Positions 49,600 to 57,676 of a DNA stretch of 64,000 nucleotides are shown here, piece by piece. This DNA is from Lachnospiraceae bacterium (GTDB lineage: Bacteria; Bacillota; Clostridia; Lachnospirales; Lachnospiraceae), in assembly GCA_017387565.1 (NCBI GenBank), contig JAFOEY010000006.1, forward strand, positions 114,076 through 178,075, given 5' to 3'. Within the stretch, counting starts at the first letter, position 1. Each line of letters begins with the position of its first letter. Under the pieces are notes generated by a model that was given only the letters and a program-made list of their open reading frames with translations, was not told the DNA's origin and made no database searches. The position numbers and the translations under genes were made by a program.

Positions 49600-50397
49600 T
49601 TAGTTTGTCAGCATCATACGGTCGTTTGCGAATTCTCCACCACTGACCTCCTCGAATTTCTTGAGTAAGTCTGATACATGAAGATTTTTCTTTTCTTCAC
49701 CACGAACATCATAGATAACACGTCCTTCATGCATCATAATCAGACGATTGCCATGGGCAATAGCATCTTTCATGTTGTGGGTAATCATCAAAGTAGTAAG
49801 ATGATCCCTGTTTACAATGACTTCTGTTGTTTCCAATACTTTTGCAGCTGTTTTCGGATCAAGTGCTGCTGTATGTTCATCTAAAAGCAACAATTTGGGT
49901 TTGACCAAAGTAGCCATAAGAAGCGTTAACGCCTGTCTCTGTCCACCCGACAAAAGTCCGACTTTGGATGTCAGACGATCTTCCAAACCAAGACCTAATA
50001 TCTTTAATAACTCTTTGTATTCTTCACGTTCTTTTTTAGAAGTGCCGCCCTTTAAACTTCTGAATTTCCCGCGACGTTTTGCAAGTGCCAGATTTTCATC
50101 AATCCCCATGGTTGCAGCAGTTCCCGTCATCGGATCCTGAAAAACACGACCAAGATATTTTGCTCTTTTATGTTCGGATAACTTTGTTGCATCCACACCA
50201 TCGATTAAAATCTGTCCGGCATCAACAGGCCAGACACCGGCAATGGCATTCATCATAGTGGATTTGCCTGCTCCGTTTCCTCCGATAACTGTTACGAAAT
50301 CACCTTCTTCAAGAGTAAGGGAAAAATCATTTAACGCAACTTTTTCGTTTACAGTACCGGGATTAAATACTTTTGTAACATTTCTAATTTCCAGCAT
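49600..50397 (-). CDS. ABC transporter ATP-binding protein (TrpZ-like)
   Basis: About 265 residues from the ATG at 50397 (MLEIRNVTKVFNPGTVNEKV) with AAAGGAG upstream. Complete nucleotide-binding domain: Walker A GGNGAGKSTMM, Q-loop in YLGRVFQDPMTG, signature LLSGGQRQALTLLMATL, Walker B LLLLDEHTAALDPK, H-loop MITHNM. Its start overlaps the permease end by 14 bases. With the permease and the upstream lipoprotein it forms a TrpXYZ-type importer, in relatives linked to aromatic amino acids; substrate here is inferred. Confidence 0.9.
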   Translation of the reverse strand: MLEIRNVTKVFNPGTVNEKVALNDFSLTLEEGDFVTVIGGNGAGKSTMMNAIAGVWPVDAGQILIDGVDATKLSEHKRAKYLGRVFQDPMTGTAATMGIDENLALAKRRGKFRSLKGGTSKKEREEYKELLKILGLGLEDRLTSKVGLLSGGQRQALTLLMATLVKPKLLLLDEHTAALDPKTAAKVLETTEVIVNRDHLTTLMITHNMKDAIAHGNRLIMMHEGRVIYDVRGEEKKNLHVSDLLKKFEEVSGGEFANDRMMLTN

Positions 50398-51319
50398 TCT
50401 GATTTTCTCCTTTCTTGATGGTAGGTTTTGTAAAATACTTTCCTTTCCAATAAGGGATTGCCAAAAATACGGCAACTACCAATGCAGAAAGCAGTTTCAG
50501 CAAGTCAGTATCAATACCCATCCAGATAACAACCTGAAGAACGATATAGTATAAAATAGAACCAAAAGCTACGCCTAATAACTTCAAAGCAAAATTCCGG
50601 AATATCTTACCAAAAATAGCCTCTCCGATAATAACGGCAGCTAGACCGATTACAATTGCACCACGTCCCATATTGATATCCGCAAAACCCTGGTACTGTG
50701 ATAACAATCCACCGGATAAGGCAACCAGTCCGTTAGAAATCACAAGTCCAAGGACTTTTGACATATTGGTATTAATACCCTGTGCTCTGGACATATTGGA
50801 ATTACAGCCTGTTGCTCTTAATGCACAACCAAGCTCTGTTCCAAAAAACCAATATAAAGCGGCAATCAATAAAACTATGATGATTGCAACAACAAAAATC
50901 GTATTTTTATAAAATGCAACATTTTTTATGTAACGAAGTGAAACCAATAAATCATATTTATCAACATTGATTGCCTGATTAGATTTACCCATAATTTTTA
51001 GGTTCACAGAATATAAACCAAGCTGTGTCAGAATACCGGCAAGAATTGCTGGAATTCCCATAAAAGTATGAAAAATACCTGTTGCCAGTCCGGCAGCCAT
51101 ACCGGCAAGGGTGGCAACCAATAAAGAAACAAAGACATTCTGTCCTGATAACATCATCATGATACATACGGCACCGCCCGTACAAAGCGAACCATCAACC
51201 GATAAGTCGGCAATATCCAAAATACGAAATGTAATATAAATTCCGATTGAAGTGATACCCCAAATCAATCCCTGGGCAACTGCACCCGGCATTGCCGCGA
51301 ATAAATTCAAAATATTCAT
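50384..51319 (-). CDS. ABC transporter permease (TrpY-like)
   Basis: 311 residues with eight or nine hydrophobic segments, of the branched-chain/sugar (BPD_transp_2) permease type. Conserved GTELGCALRATGCNSNMSRAQG near the middle is the coupling EAA-like region. Overlaps the ATPase gene by 14 bases. GGAGG lies before the ATG. The promoter is not clear because about 975 bases of non-coding DNA separate it from the binding-protein gene upstream. Confidence 0.9.
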   Translation of the reverse strand: MNILNLFAAMPGAVAQGLIWGITSIGIYITFRILDIADLSVDGSLCTGGAVCIMMMLSGQNVFVSLLVATLAGMAAGLATGIFHTFMGIPAILAGILTQLGLYSVNLKIMGKSNQAINVDKYDLLVSLRYIKNVAFYKNTIFVVAIIIVLLIAALYWFFGTELGCALRATGCNSNMSRAQGINTNMSKVLGLVISNGLVALSGGLLSQYQGFADINMGRGAIVIGLAAVIIGEAIFGKIFRNFALKLLGVAFGSILYYIVLQVVIWMGIDTDLLKLLSALVVAVFLAIPYWKGKYFTKPTIKKGENQNAGN

Positions 51320-51369
51320 CGCAACCTCCTATTTTTCTCTTTAAAGTCAACCTTTACTATCATAACATG

Positions 51370-51500
51370 TTTTTTTTATTTGTAAAACTAAATTTTATTT
51401 GATTTATTTTGGTTATTTTATTTGTTTTATTTTATTTGTTTTATTTTATTTTTCTTATTGTATTTGATTTACTTTATTTAATGTATTTGATTTACTTTGT
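51370..51500. repeat. Low-complexity T-rich tract
   Basis: Repeated TTATTTTATTTG and TTTGATTTACTTTA units of about 15 bases make up most of the tract. On the minus strand it is an A-rich leader before the permease. It is non-coding. Confidence 0.6.
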
Positions 51501-51560
51501 CGATGTTTCTAACTTTTTATCAGTCACAACTTCTGGGACATAGCAAGGCGTCCAAATAGG

Positions 51561-51719
51561 AATTTGCAGTTTCTACGAGCGGTGCGCAGAAAGTCCGAAA
51601 ATCAGCCGTGGGAGCTTGCTCACAAACGGCTGTATTTCCAGGCTGGATGCATAGCGCAACAGCGCGACATGAGCATGTAGCTCAGCGAAATGCGAATGGC
51701 ACCGCTTAATAAACTGGAA
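51561..51719. ncRNA. Candidate structured RNA or element (GC-richer island)
   Basis: Outer arms CAGTTTCTACGAGCGGTGC (51567-51585) and GCACCGCTTAATAAACTG (51699-51716) pair with a small bulge. Inside, AGCCGT (51604) pairs with ACGGCT (51631) around GGGAGCTTGCTCACAA, itself with an AGC/GCT stem, and GAGCATGTAGCTC forms a second hairpin near 51671-51683. The composition is far more GC-rich than its flanks. The strand is unknown. No known RNA family was recognised; a large-scale search would be needed. Confidence 0.45.
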
Positions 51720-51754
51720 GCTGTCAGATTTAGCACAGGATACTTTATGCCTGT

Positions 51755-52006
51755 GGGGTATATGCAGAGATTTCTGACATCTATACCCTGTTTCAATTAA
51801 ATATCTTGCGCAATTTTGCTCGTAACAGGGTATATGTGGCTAAATCTTAATCTTGTACCCTGTTTTAGGCTTTTTTTTCTTAATTTGAAGCGTCAAACGG
51901 GGTATGGAAATCAAATCACTTGCTCCTATACCCTGTTTGTATCATTTTCATTGTGTTTTTCAGTAGCGAGCGGGGTATGAAAATCAATCACTTACACCTA
52001 TACCCC
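51755..52006. repeat. Four hairpins at 71-74 bp spacing
   Basis: Four units begin at about 51756, 51828, 51899 and 51973. Each has GGGGTAT (or AGGGTAT), about 20 bases, then ATACCCTGTTT or ATACCCC, so each can fold into a stem closed by GGGTAT/ATACCC. The last two units share GAAATCAAATCACTT and CCTATACCC. The spacers are AT rich and not alike, and the repeats themselves are not identical, which excludes a CRISPR array. Non-coding. Confidence 0.7.
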
Positions 52007-52158
52007 ATAAGACCATAATTTTGCTTTGGAATGATGAGCCGGTAGAAGATGTGGGCCCAAATCGTCAAATGATGTTAATTTGGGATAATAGACCTTATGG
52101 AGTAAGCAAATACAATAAGAAGGATGAAGGGACAAGTGATGTTACGGTGCCATTATAA
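51967..52158 (+). pseudogene. 3' fragment of an unrecognised gene
   Basis: A plus-strand frame without a start codon, following an in-frame TAG, gives HKTIILLWNDEPVEDVGPNR, QMMLIWDNRPYGVSKYNKKD and EGTSDVTVPL before TAA. Composition from about 52010 is protein-like (Trp, Asn-Arg-Pro-Tyr) and unlike random AT-rich DNA, so it looks like the C-terminus of a lost gene. I do not recognise the family. It is followed directly by a hairpin terminator, as the end of a gene would be. It is opposite in strand to its neighbours, hinting at an inserted segment. Confidence 0.5.
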
Positions 52159-52183
52159 AAGGGCATCCGAATAGAATGCCCTT
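52159..52183. terminator. Hairpin terminator
   Basis: AAGGGCAT and ATGCCCTT pair perfectly around CCGAATAGA. On the plus strand it directly follows the gene fragment. On the minus strand it is followed by TTATAATGG, a short T run, and could end the binding-protein transcript 112 bases after its stop. Confidence 0.75.
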
Positions 52184-52295
52184 AATTACCATTAATATTA
52201 TCTTGTTTACTTGCAATATAGACAGATTAAAAATCATCTTACACCTACATAATAAAACGCCTGTAATTGTACCTACCTATATATTACTCTTCTTT

Positions 52296-53342
52296 TTACT
52301 CTTCCGTTTCAATTGCAACGTAATCAGAAGGAACTGTAATTCCTAACTCCTCACAGTTAGATACATTGTATTCTTTTGTGAATTTAGGAGCATATTCGAT
52401 CGGCATTGTTCCAATATCTTCGCCCTGTAATACTTTGATACCCATTTTACCTGTTGCATATCCTAAATCATAGTAATCAATGGATAATGTTGCAATACCG
52501 CATCCGGCGCAAATTCCTTCTTCGCCTGCAACAACGGGAACACCTGCAGGAAGACAGATATTCTGGATGATTTCTGTATTTGATGCAACAGTGTTATCAG
52601 TGGGAACATAAATAACGTCTGATTCATTTGCTGCTGTTGTTACAACAGTTGCTAAATCGTTTGAATCAGAGAATGCGTAATAAGTACATGTATATCCCAT
52701 TTCTTCCAGATAACCTTTGATTGTATCAACCTGGTACTGTGAGTTAGCTTCTGCAGAGCAGTATAATAATCCAACGTTTTTAGCATCCGGGCAAAGCTCA
52801 TGTAACATATCAGCCTGACCATCTAAGGGTGCTAAATCTGAAGTACCGGAAATATTTCCGCCAACTGTTCCGTCAAAGTCTGATAAATCAAGACCGGTTG
52901 CATAATCAGTTACAGAAGTACCAAGTACAGGAATTGTATCTGTACCGGCCTGAGCTGCCTGTAATGCAGGAGTTGCATTTGCTAAAATTAAATCAACGTT
53001 ATTTGATACAAAGCTGTTGATGATAGTAGAACAGGTATTGGAATCACCCTGTGCATTCTGCTCATCAAATACGACTGCATCTCCGAATTCTTCTGTTAAT
53101 GCATCTTTAAATCCCTGTGTAGCTGCATCTAACGCAGGATGCTGAACCAACTGACAAATACCAACTGTATAAGTAGTACCTTCTGCTGCTTCTGTTGTCT
53201 CTTCTACTTCTGCAGTTTCTTCTGTTTCAGTTACTTCTGTTGTTTCAGTAGTTTCTGTAGAAGTTGTATCTGTAGAACCACAACCAACCAGTAATGAAGC
53301 AGCCATAACACCTGCTAAAAGCATTGCTGTCAATTTTTTCAT
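52296..53342 (-). CDS. ABC transporter substrate-binding lipoprotein (TrpX-like)
   Basis: 348 residues. Signal peptide with lipobox LLVGC (Cys21), then a Thr/Glu-rich linker of about 35 residues with many TTE and TEE repeats, then a periplasmic-type two-lobed domain of the ABC_sub_bind family (YTVGICQLVQHPALDAATQG and VPVVAGEEGICAGCGIATLS). It would deliver substrate to the permease and ATPase encoded downstream. A consensus promoter lies upstream. About 975 bases of non-coding DNA and a terminator now separate it from the permease, unusual for this operon type. Confidence 0.93.
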   Translation of the reverse strand: MKKLTAMLLAGVMAASLLVGCGSTDTTSTETTETTEVTETEETAEVEETTEAAEGTTYTVGICQLVQHPALDAATQGFKDALTEEFGDAVVFDEQNAQGDSNTCSTIINSFVSNNVDLILANATPALQAAQAGTDTIPVLGTSVTDYATGLDLSDFDGTVGGNISGTSDLAPLDGQADMLHELCPDAKNVGLLYCSAEANSQYQVDTIKGYLEEMGYTCTYYAFSDSNDLATVVTTAANESDVIYVPTDNTVASNTEIIQNICLPAGVPVVAGEEGICAGCGIATLSIDYYDLGYATGKMGIKVLQGEDIGTMPIEYAPKFTKEYNVSNCEELGITVPSDYVAIETEE

Positions 53343-53402
53343 AACTTTTCCTCCATTTTCACTTTGTTAAAAACTAGTCTGACAAAATCATATGTCGAAA
53401 AA

Positions 53403-53431
53403 AATATACAACACTTAACGTTCATCGTCAA
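53403..53431 (-). promoter_or_regulatory. Promoter of the binding-protein gene
   Basis: Minus strand TTGACG (53426-53431), a spacer of exactly 17 bases, TATATT (53403-53408). About 60 bases before the start codon, which has GGAGG. Confidence 0.75.
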
Positions 53432-53533
53432 TAGTTTTTTGCGGAAGAAATCAAGAAGAAAAATCAAGAAAAATATAAAATATACATTAAAAACTTCCAA
53501 CAAATTCAAGGGAATCAGATACAATTAGACCAA

Positions 53534-54202
53534 TCAAATTAACTGTGTAATCTTATCTTCATGCTTATAAACAGAGTTTTCGTCAATCCATCCACGGATT
53601 GAATTTAACGGATATATTCTGGTATTTTTTCCGATTACTGTACCGGGATTCAATACGCAATTACATCCCACCTGTACACCATCTCCGACAATGGCACCCA
53701 GTTTTCTCATATCAGTTTCCAAAGAGCCCAAAGGAAAATGAATCTCAACGTTACGCTTATCATTTTTAATGTTTGAAGTAATTGCACCGGCACCAAGATG
53801 GGACTTATAACCCAAAATGCTGTCTCCCACATAATTAAAATGTGGTGCTTCTACTTCATCAAAAAGCAGACTGTTTTTGACTTCGCAGGAATTACCAACA
53901 ACGGTTCCCTTGCCGATAATAACATTACCCCTAATAAAAGCACAATGCCTGATTTCAGCATTAGAATCAATAATGCAGGGTCCTGTAATACTTGCGGTCG
54001 GTGCAACCTTTGCTGTTTTTGAAATCCAAACAAATTCGGAAATCTGTTCAAATTCATCCGCAGGAAGCATTGGTCCAAGCAACTTAATAAAAGATTCTAA
54101 GCGTGGAAGAACCTCCCATGGATAAATCACCTCATCAAACAAAGGTGCTGCCAGTGATTTACTGAGATCAAAATACTTGTTAATACTAAACATTTCCAAC
54201 AT
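53534..54202 (-). CDS. Left-handed beta-helix protein, GlmU C-terminal-like
   Basis: 222 residues. Hexapeptide repeats start near residue 65 (KVAPTASITGPCIIDSNAEI) and continue to the C-terminus (GDGVQVGCNCVLNPGTVIGK), as in the acetyltransferase half of GlmU. The N-terminal 50 residues do not form a nucleotidyltransferase. Relatives in Clostridia are annotated as UDP-GlcNAc diphosphorylase-like; whether it has acyltransferase activity is unclear, since the catalytic His of GlmU is not obvious. GGAG lies before the ATG. Confidence 0.8.
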   Translation of the reverse strand: MLEMFSINKYFDLSKSLAAPLFDEVIYPWEVLPRLESFIKLLGPMLPADEFEQISEFVWISKTAKVAPTASITGPCIIDSNAEIRHCAFIRGNVIIGKGTVVGNSCEVKNSLLFDEVEAPHFNYVGDSILGYKSHLGAGAITSNIKNDKRNVEIHFPLGSLETDMRKLGAIVGDGVQVGCNCVLNPGTVIGKNTRIYPLNSIRGWIDENSVYKHEDKITQLI

Positions 54203-54232
54203 AACCCATTTCTCCTTCTCATTTTATATTTT

Positions 54233-56335
54233 TTATTTTTGTCTATTTTTCGTCGTTGTTTTTCCACCCCTGCCGGATGAAGCAGTATAATAACTTTTCA
54301 CATAAGGCGTACATTGGTTTAAATAAGCTCTGTTGTCATACTTTTTCACATAATCCGTACGCCTGTTTATAAAACCTTTTAGTTTATCCATATATTCTTC
54401 AGATGAAATCTCACCATTTGCAACCTGAGTTAGCCCCTTTTCCCAACTGGCAGTTAAAGTAGGCTCCAACATGGATTTAATCGAACATTTCACCACTTCA
54501 TAAATCAGTTCCCCCATGCAGGTAGGCGTAATAATCTGTGTTTTTTTATTTAAATTTAAATAATCAATTACAACCAGCTTTTTTAATATCTCAGCTCTTG
54601 TGGCTGACGTACCAATTCCACTTCCTTTTATCAGTTCACGAAGTTCTTCTTCTTCAATCAACTGACCTGCATTTTCCATTGCCAAAATCAAAGAACCGGA
54701 ATTATATCTCTTAGGTGGTGAAGTTTCTCCCTCTTTGATTTCAAATTTTGTAACAGGAATTTCATCACCTTTTTTCACTCCCGATAACAGAGCAAAAAAT
54801 TCCGGATCTATTTTTGTTTCCTTGTTTTCTTTTGAATCTACATCATCACCTTTATCAGATATCGCAATTCCATCCTGACCGCTTTTTTCAGCCATAACAT
54901 CTTTTTTCTTAAAAAAAGAATACTCCGTTACTGCAAGATATCCTTTGGATACCTGTACTTTAAAGTTGGAAAAGAAGGATTCGTTGAGGCATTGCATCGT
55001 CAGGGAAATCTTCTCATATTCAGCCGGCGGATAAAAGATACTTAAAAATCTGCCGCAAATAAGCTCATAAACCTTTGCCGATGTCGGATGCAAACCGGAT
55101 AAAGCATTTAATCCCTGTCCTGTAGGGATAATGGCATAGTGATCGGTAATCATCTTGTCATTAACATACCTTGTCTTGGCAATATTTACATAAGACTTCT
55201 TATCCAGTACATAAAGAGCTTTCTCAGCCATAGGTGCATAATTGGTAAGCCCTTTGATATTCTTATATATTTCCTTGGCTACGGCGGTAGATAAAACCCT
55301 AGCATCCGTACGTGGATATGTCGTCAGTTTTTTTTCATATAATTCCTGCGCAATCCTTAAGGTCTCATCCGGACTGATTTTAAATAAACGGGAACAATCA
55401 TTCTGCAATTCAGCCAGATTATATAATAAAGGCGGATTTTTCTTTTCTTTTTTCTTTTCAATCCGCTTTACGGTCATAGTACTACAAGGACTGCATTTTG
55501 CAATCAACTCACGGGCATTTTCTTCTTTTTTAAACCCATTTTCCTTATACAAAAGCGGAGAATTGTAGTAATCGGAACCCTCAACCGCCTTCCACTCTCC
55601 TTCAAATTCCTTTTCGGAAAGATTTAAAGTGGCTACGACACGATAAAACGGTGTCTTATCAAAGTGTCTGATTTCCCTTTCTCTGTCAACAACCATGCCG
55701 AGTACACAGGTCATAACCCTTCCGACCGAAATCACGGCATTTTTATCCATTGCCAACGCATGCTTTACAAAATCCCCGTATTTTAAAGTGAGCAAACGGG
55801 AAAAATTGATTCCCATCAAATAATCTTCTTTTGCCCGTAAATATGCCGAATCACTTAAATGATCATATTCCGAAAGATCTTTCGCTTCCCGGATACCCCT
55901 TAAAATTTCTTCTTCCGTCTGCGAATCAATCCAAACTCTTTTACGCGTTTTCCCCTGTACATGTGCTTCCTGCTCAACCAGACGATAAATGTATTCTCCC
56001 TCCCGTCCGGAGTCGGTACAAACATAGATACAGGAAACATCCTCTCTGTTTAACAAGCCACTGACAATGGAAAACTGTGCTTTTACGTTATCAATCACCT
56101 GATATTTAAACTGATCATTCGGTGGAAAAAAAGGCAGTGTTCCCATGGTCCACCGCTTCAAACTTTCATCATAAGCATCCGGATAGCTCATGGTAACCAG
56201 ATGTCCGACACACCATGTCACAATACAGTGTTCCGATTCCATATAGCCGTTAAAAGAACGCATCGGCTCTTTTAATGCTTTTGCAAATTCCTTTGCAACA
56301 CTGGGCTTTTCCGCAATAAATAGATTTTTACCCAT
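54233..56335 (-). CDS. topB: DNA topoisomerase III
   Basis: 700 residues, type IA topoisomerase. The N-terminal Toprim domain (MGKNLFIAEKPSVAKEFAKA, then VCTDSGREGEYIYRLVEQ) is followed by the gate domains; the catalytic Tyr is in KLTTYPRTDARVLSTAV near residue 340. An insert at about 475-505 is rich in Lys/Asp/Glu (KSGQDGIAISDKGDDVDSKE). No C-terminal zinc finger, so it is TopB and not TopA. It decatenates single-strand gaps. It follows the ATPase gene by 14 bases; mild link of the two is by context only. Confidence 0.93.
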   Translation of the reverse strand: MGKNLFIAEKPSVAKEFAKALKEPMRSFNGYMESEHCIVTWCVGHLVTMSYPDAYDESLKRWTMGTLPFFPPNDQFKYQVIDNVKAQFSIVSGLLNREDVSCIYVCTDSGREGEYIYRLVEQEAHVQGKTRKRVWIDSQTEEEILRGIREAKDLSEYDHLSDSAYLRAKEDYLMGINFSRLLTLKYGDFVKHALAMDKNAVISVGRVMTCVLGMVVDREREIRHFDKTPFYRVVATLNLSEKEFEGEWKAVEGSDYYNSPLLYKENGFKKEENARELIAKCSPCSTMTVKRIEKKKEKKNPPLLYNLAELQNDCSRLFKISPDETLRIAQELYEKKLTTYPRTDARVLSTAVAKEIYKNIKGLTNYAPMAEKALYVLDKKSYVNIAKTRYVNDKMITDHYAIIPTGQGLNALSGLHPTSAKVYELICGRFLSIFYPPAEYEKISLTMQCLNESFFSNFKVQVSKGYLAVTEYSFFKKKDVMAEKSGQDGIAISDKGDDVDSKENKETKIDPEFFALLSGVKKGDEIPVTKFEIKEGETSPPKRYNSGSLILAMENAGQLIEEEELRELIKGSGIGTSATRAEILKKLVVIDYLNLNKKTQIITPTCMGELIYEVVKCSIKSMLEPTLTASWEKGLTQVANGEISSEEYMDKLKGFINRRTDYVKKYDNRAYLNQCTPYVKSYYTASSGRGGKTTTKNRQK

Positions 56336-56349
56336 AAAACTTCCTTTCT

Positions 56350-57654
56350 TTAAAACTGATCCAAAATATCTGCAAAAGAAAGTAAGTGTATATTCTTTTT
56401 CATACGTGCCTCCAACGTAAGCTTTTCATCAAAGTCACGAAAAGACACAATATAATATTCTTTCTCTCTCATCTTTGCCTCATCGGCTGCTAAAACCAGA
56501 CGTTGATAATCCTCATATGTCATCATCATTTTCAGCTCATCACATAATACAATATGATAAACAGCATGCTTTTTCCATACGAACGGAATCTGATTCTTTT
56601 TCCCCAAAAAACAATCAGAAGATGTTTTATCTGACGGATCTATAATTCCCTGCAGATAAAAATATTCTTTTACAATATCTTTCAAATATTTTCCACAATA
56701 TGCCAACAATTCATCTTTTATGATTTTATCATAAAAAGACTTTCCATCCATCTGCAAAAGGTAATCTTCATTATAATAAATGAATTTAAACCAAAATGCA
56801 GTAAAATGACAGGAAATATCATAAATTCCCTTCTGACTGTTATCGTGACCAACACAGTCAATGGAATATATCTTATTAATCTGTTCCTGCTCCATTAAGG
56901 TCTTTAGATAAACACTGATTTTTGCACGGGAAAATCCGGTAATACGATACAAATCATTCAACTTCGTATTGCCATTAGCCATACACAATAAAATTGTATC
57001 ATATACACCACTTTCACGCAAACCGGTCATACAATAAGAATAGCCGACATGACGCAGATATGATTTGGAAGATAGAATATTTTCAATAATATTTTCTTCC
57101 ACCGGCAGCTCGGGTTCAAAGTAATTCCACAATCCCGGAACACCACCAAAAATGGCATACATAATAAATAAATTTGCGCGATTATAGTTTTGATAAATCT
57201 GACATATATTCTGAAATGATAATGGCTTTATTTTATAAAATCCACTGATCGATGCGACACTACGACCAAAAGCCTTAACCATGGATGTTTCTACCCAGTT
57301 AACTTCTGATGATACTAAAACAATTAAAACCTTTTCTTCTTTCAGCAATTGTAATAAAACCGGCATAAACTCCTCGCATTTGGCAAATTCCTGAAATTCA
57401 TCAACAATCAAAATCTTTTTTGTTTCTGAATCTTTGTTCTTGAGTTTATCAATTTCCTGTAAAAATCCTTCCAGCATCCATTCTTTTACAATCGGCTTCA
57501 CAAGAAAATAAGAATAAGTCCGATTTTTGCAAAAATCCATCAAAAATGTTGTTTTACCCATGAATTTTTGTCCGTAAAACACCACCATCTGACTGCCATC
57601 ACGGTTCATATAGTCTTCAAAGTATGTATATTCCCGATTACGACCAACTAACAT
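56350..57654 (-). CDS. Archaeal-type ATPase (DUF234/ATPase_2 family)
   Basis: 434 residues. AAA/STAND-like ATPase with Walker A GQKFMGKTTFLM near residue 28 and Walker B KKILIVDEFQEF near residue 84. A winged-helix region follows (LNDLYRITGFSRAKISVYLK) and a C-terminal DUF234-like domain, which resembles a PD-(D/E)xK nuclease fold in relatives. I cannot see an intact nuclease motif with confidence. Function unknown. It is one of a family often duplicated in gut Firmicutes. The gene follows the EAL gene by 22 bases. Confidence 0.83.
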   Translation of the reverse strand: MLVGRNREYTYFEDYMNRDGSQMVVFYGQKFMGKTTFLMDFCKNRTYSYFLVKPIVKEWMLEGFLQEIDKLKNKDSETKKILIVDEFQEFAKCEEFMPVLLQLLKEEKVLIVLVSSEVNWVETSMVKAFGRSVASISGFYKIKPLSFQNICQIYQNYNRANLFIMYAIFGGVPGLWNYFEPELPVEENIIENILSSKSYLRHVGYSYCMTGLRESGVYDTILLCMANGNTKLNDLYRITGFSRAKISVYLKTLMEQEQINKIYSIDCVGHDNSQKGIYDISCHFTAFWFKFIYYNEDYLLQMDGKSFYDKIIKDELLAYCGKYLKDIVKEYFYLQGIIDPSDKTSSDCFLGKKNQIPFVWKKHAVYHIVLCDELKMMMTYEDYQRLVLAADEAKMREKEYYIVSFRDFDEKLTLEARMKKNIHLLSFADILDQF

Positions 57655-57676
57655 AGATACCCCTTAATCATCTGTT

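Noticed and set aside
51755-52006. CRISPR array
   Set aside because: The repeats differ from each other and are hairpins with AT-rich gaps; no cas genes.
53339-53524. Minus-strand 61-codon frame before the binding-protein gene
   Set aside because: It overlaps the consensus promoter and is Phe/Leu-rich AT sequence without a ribosome binding site.
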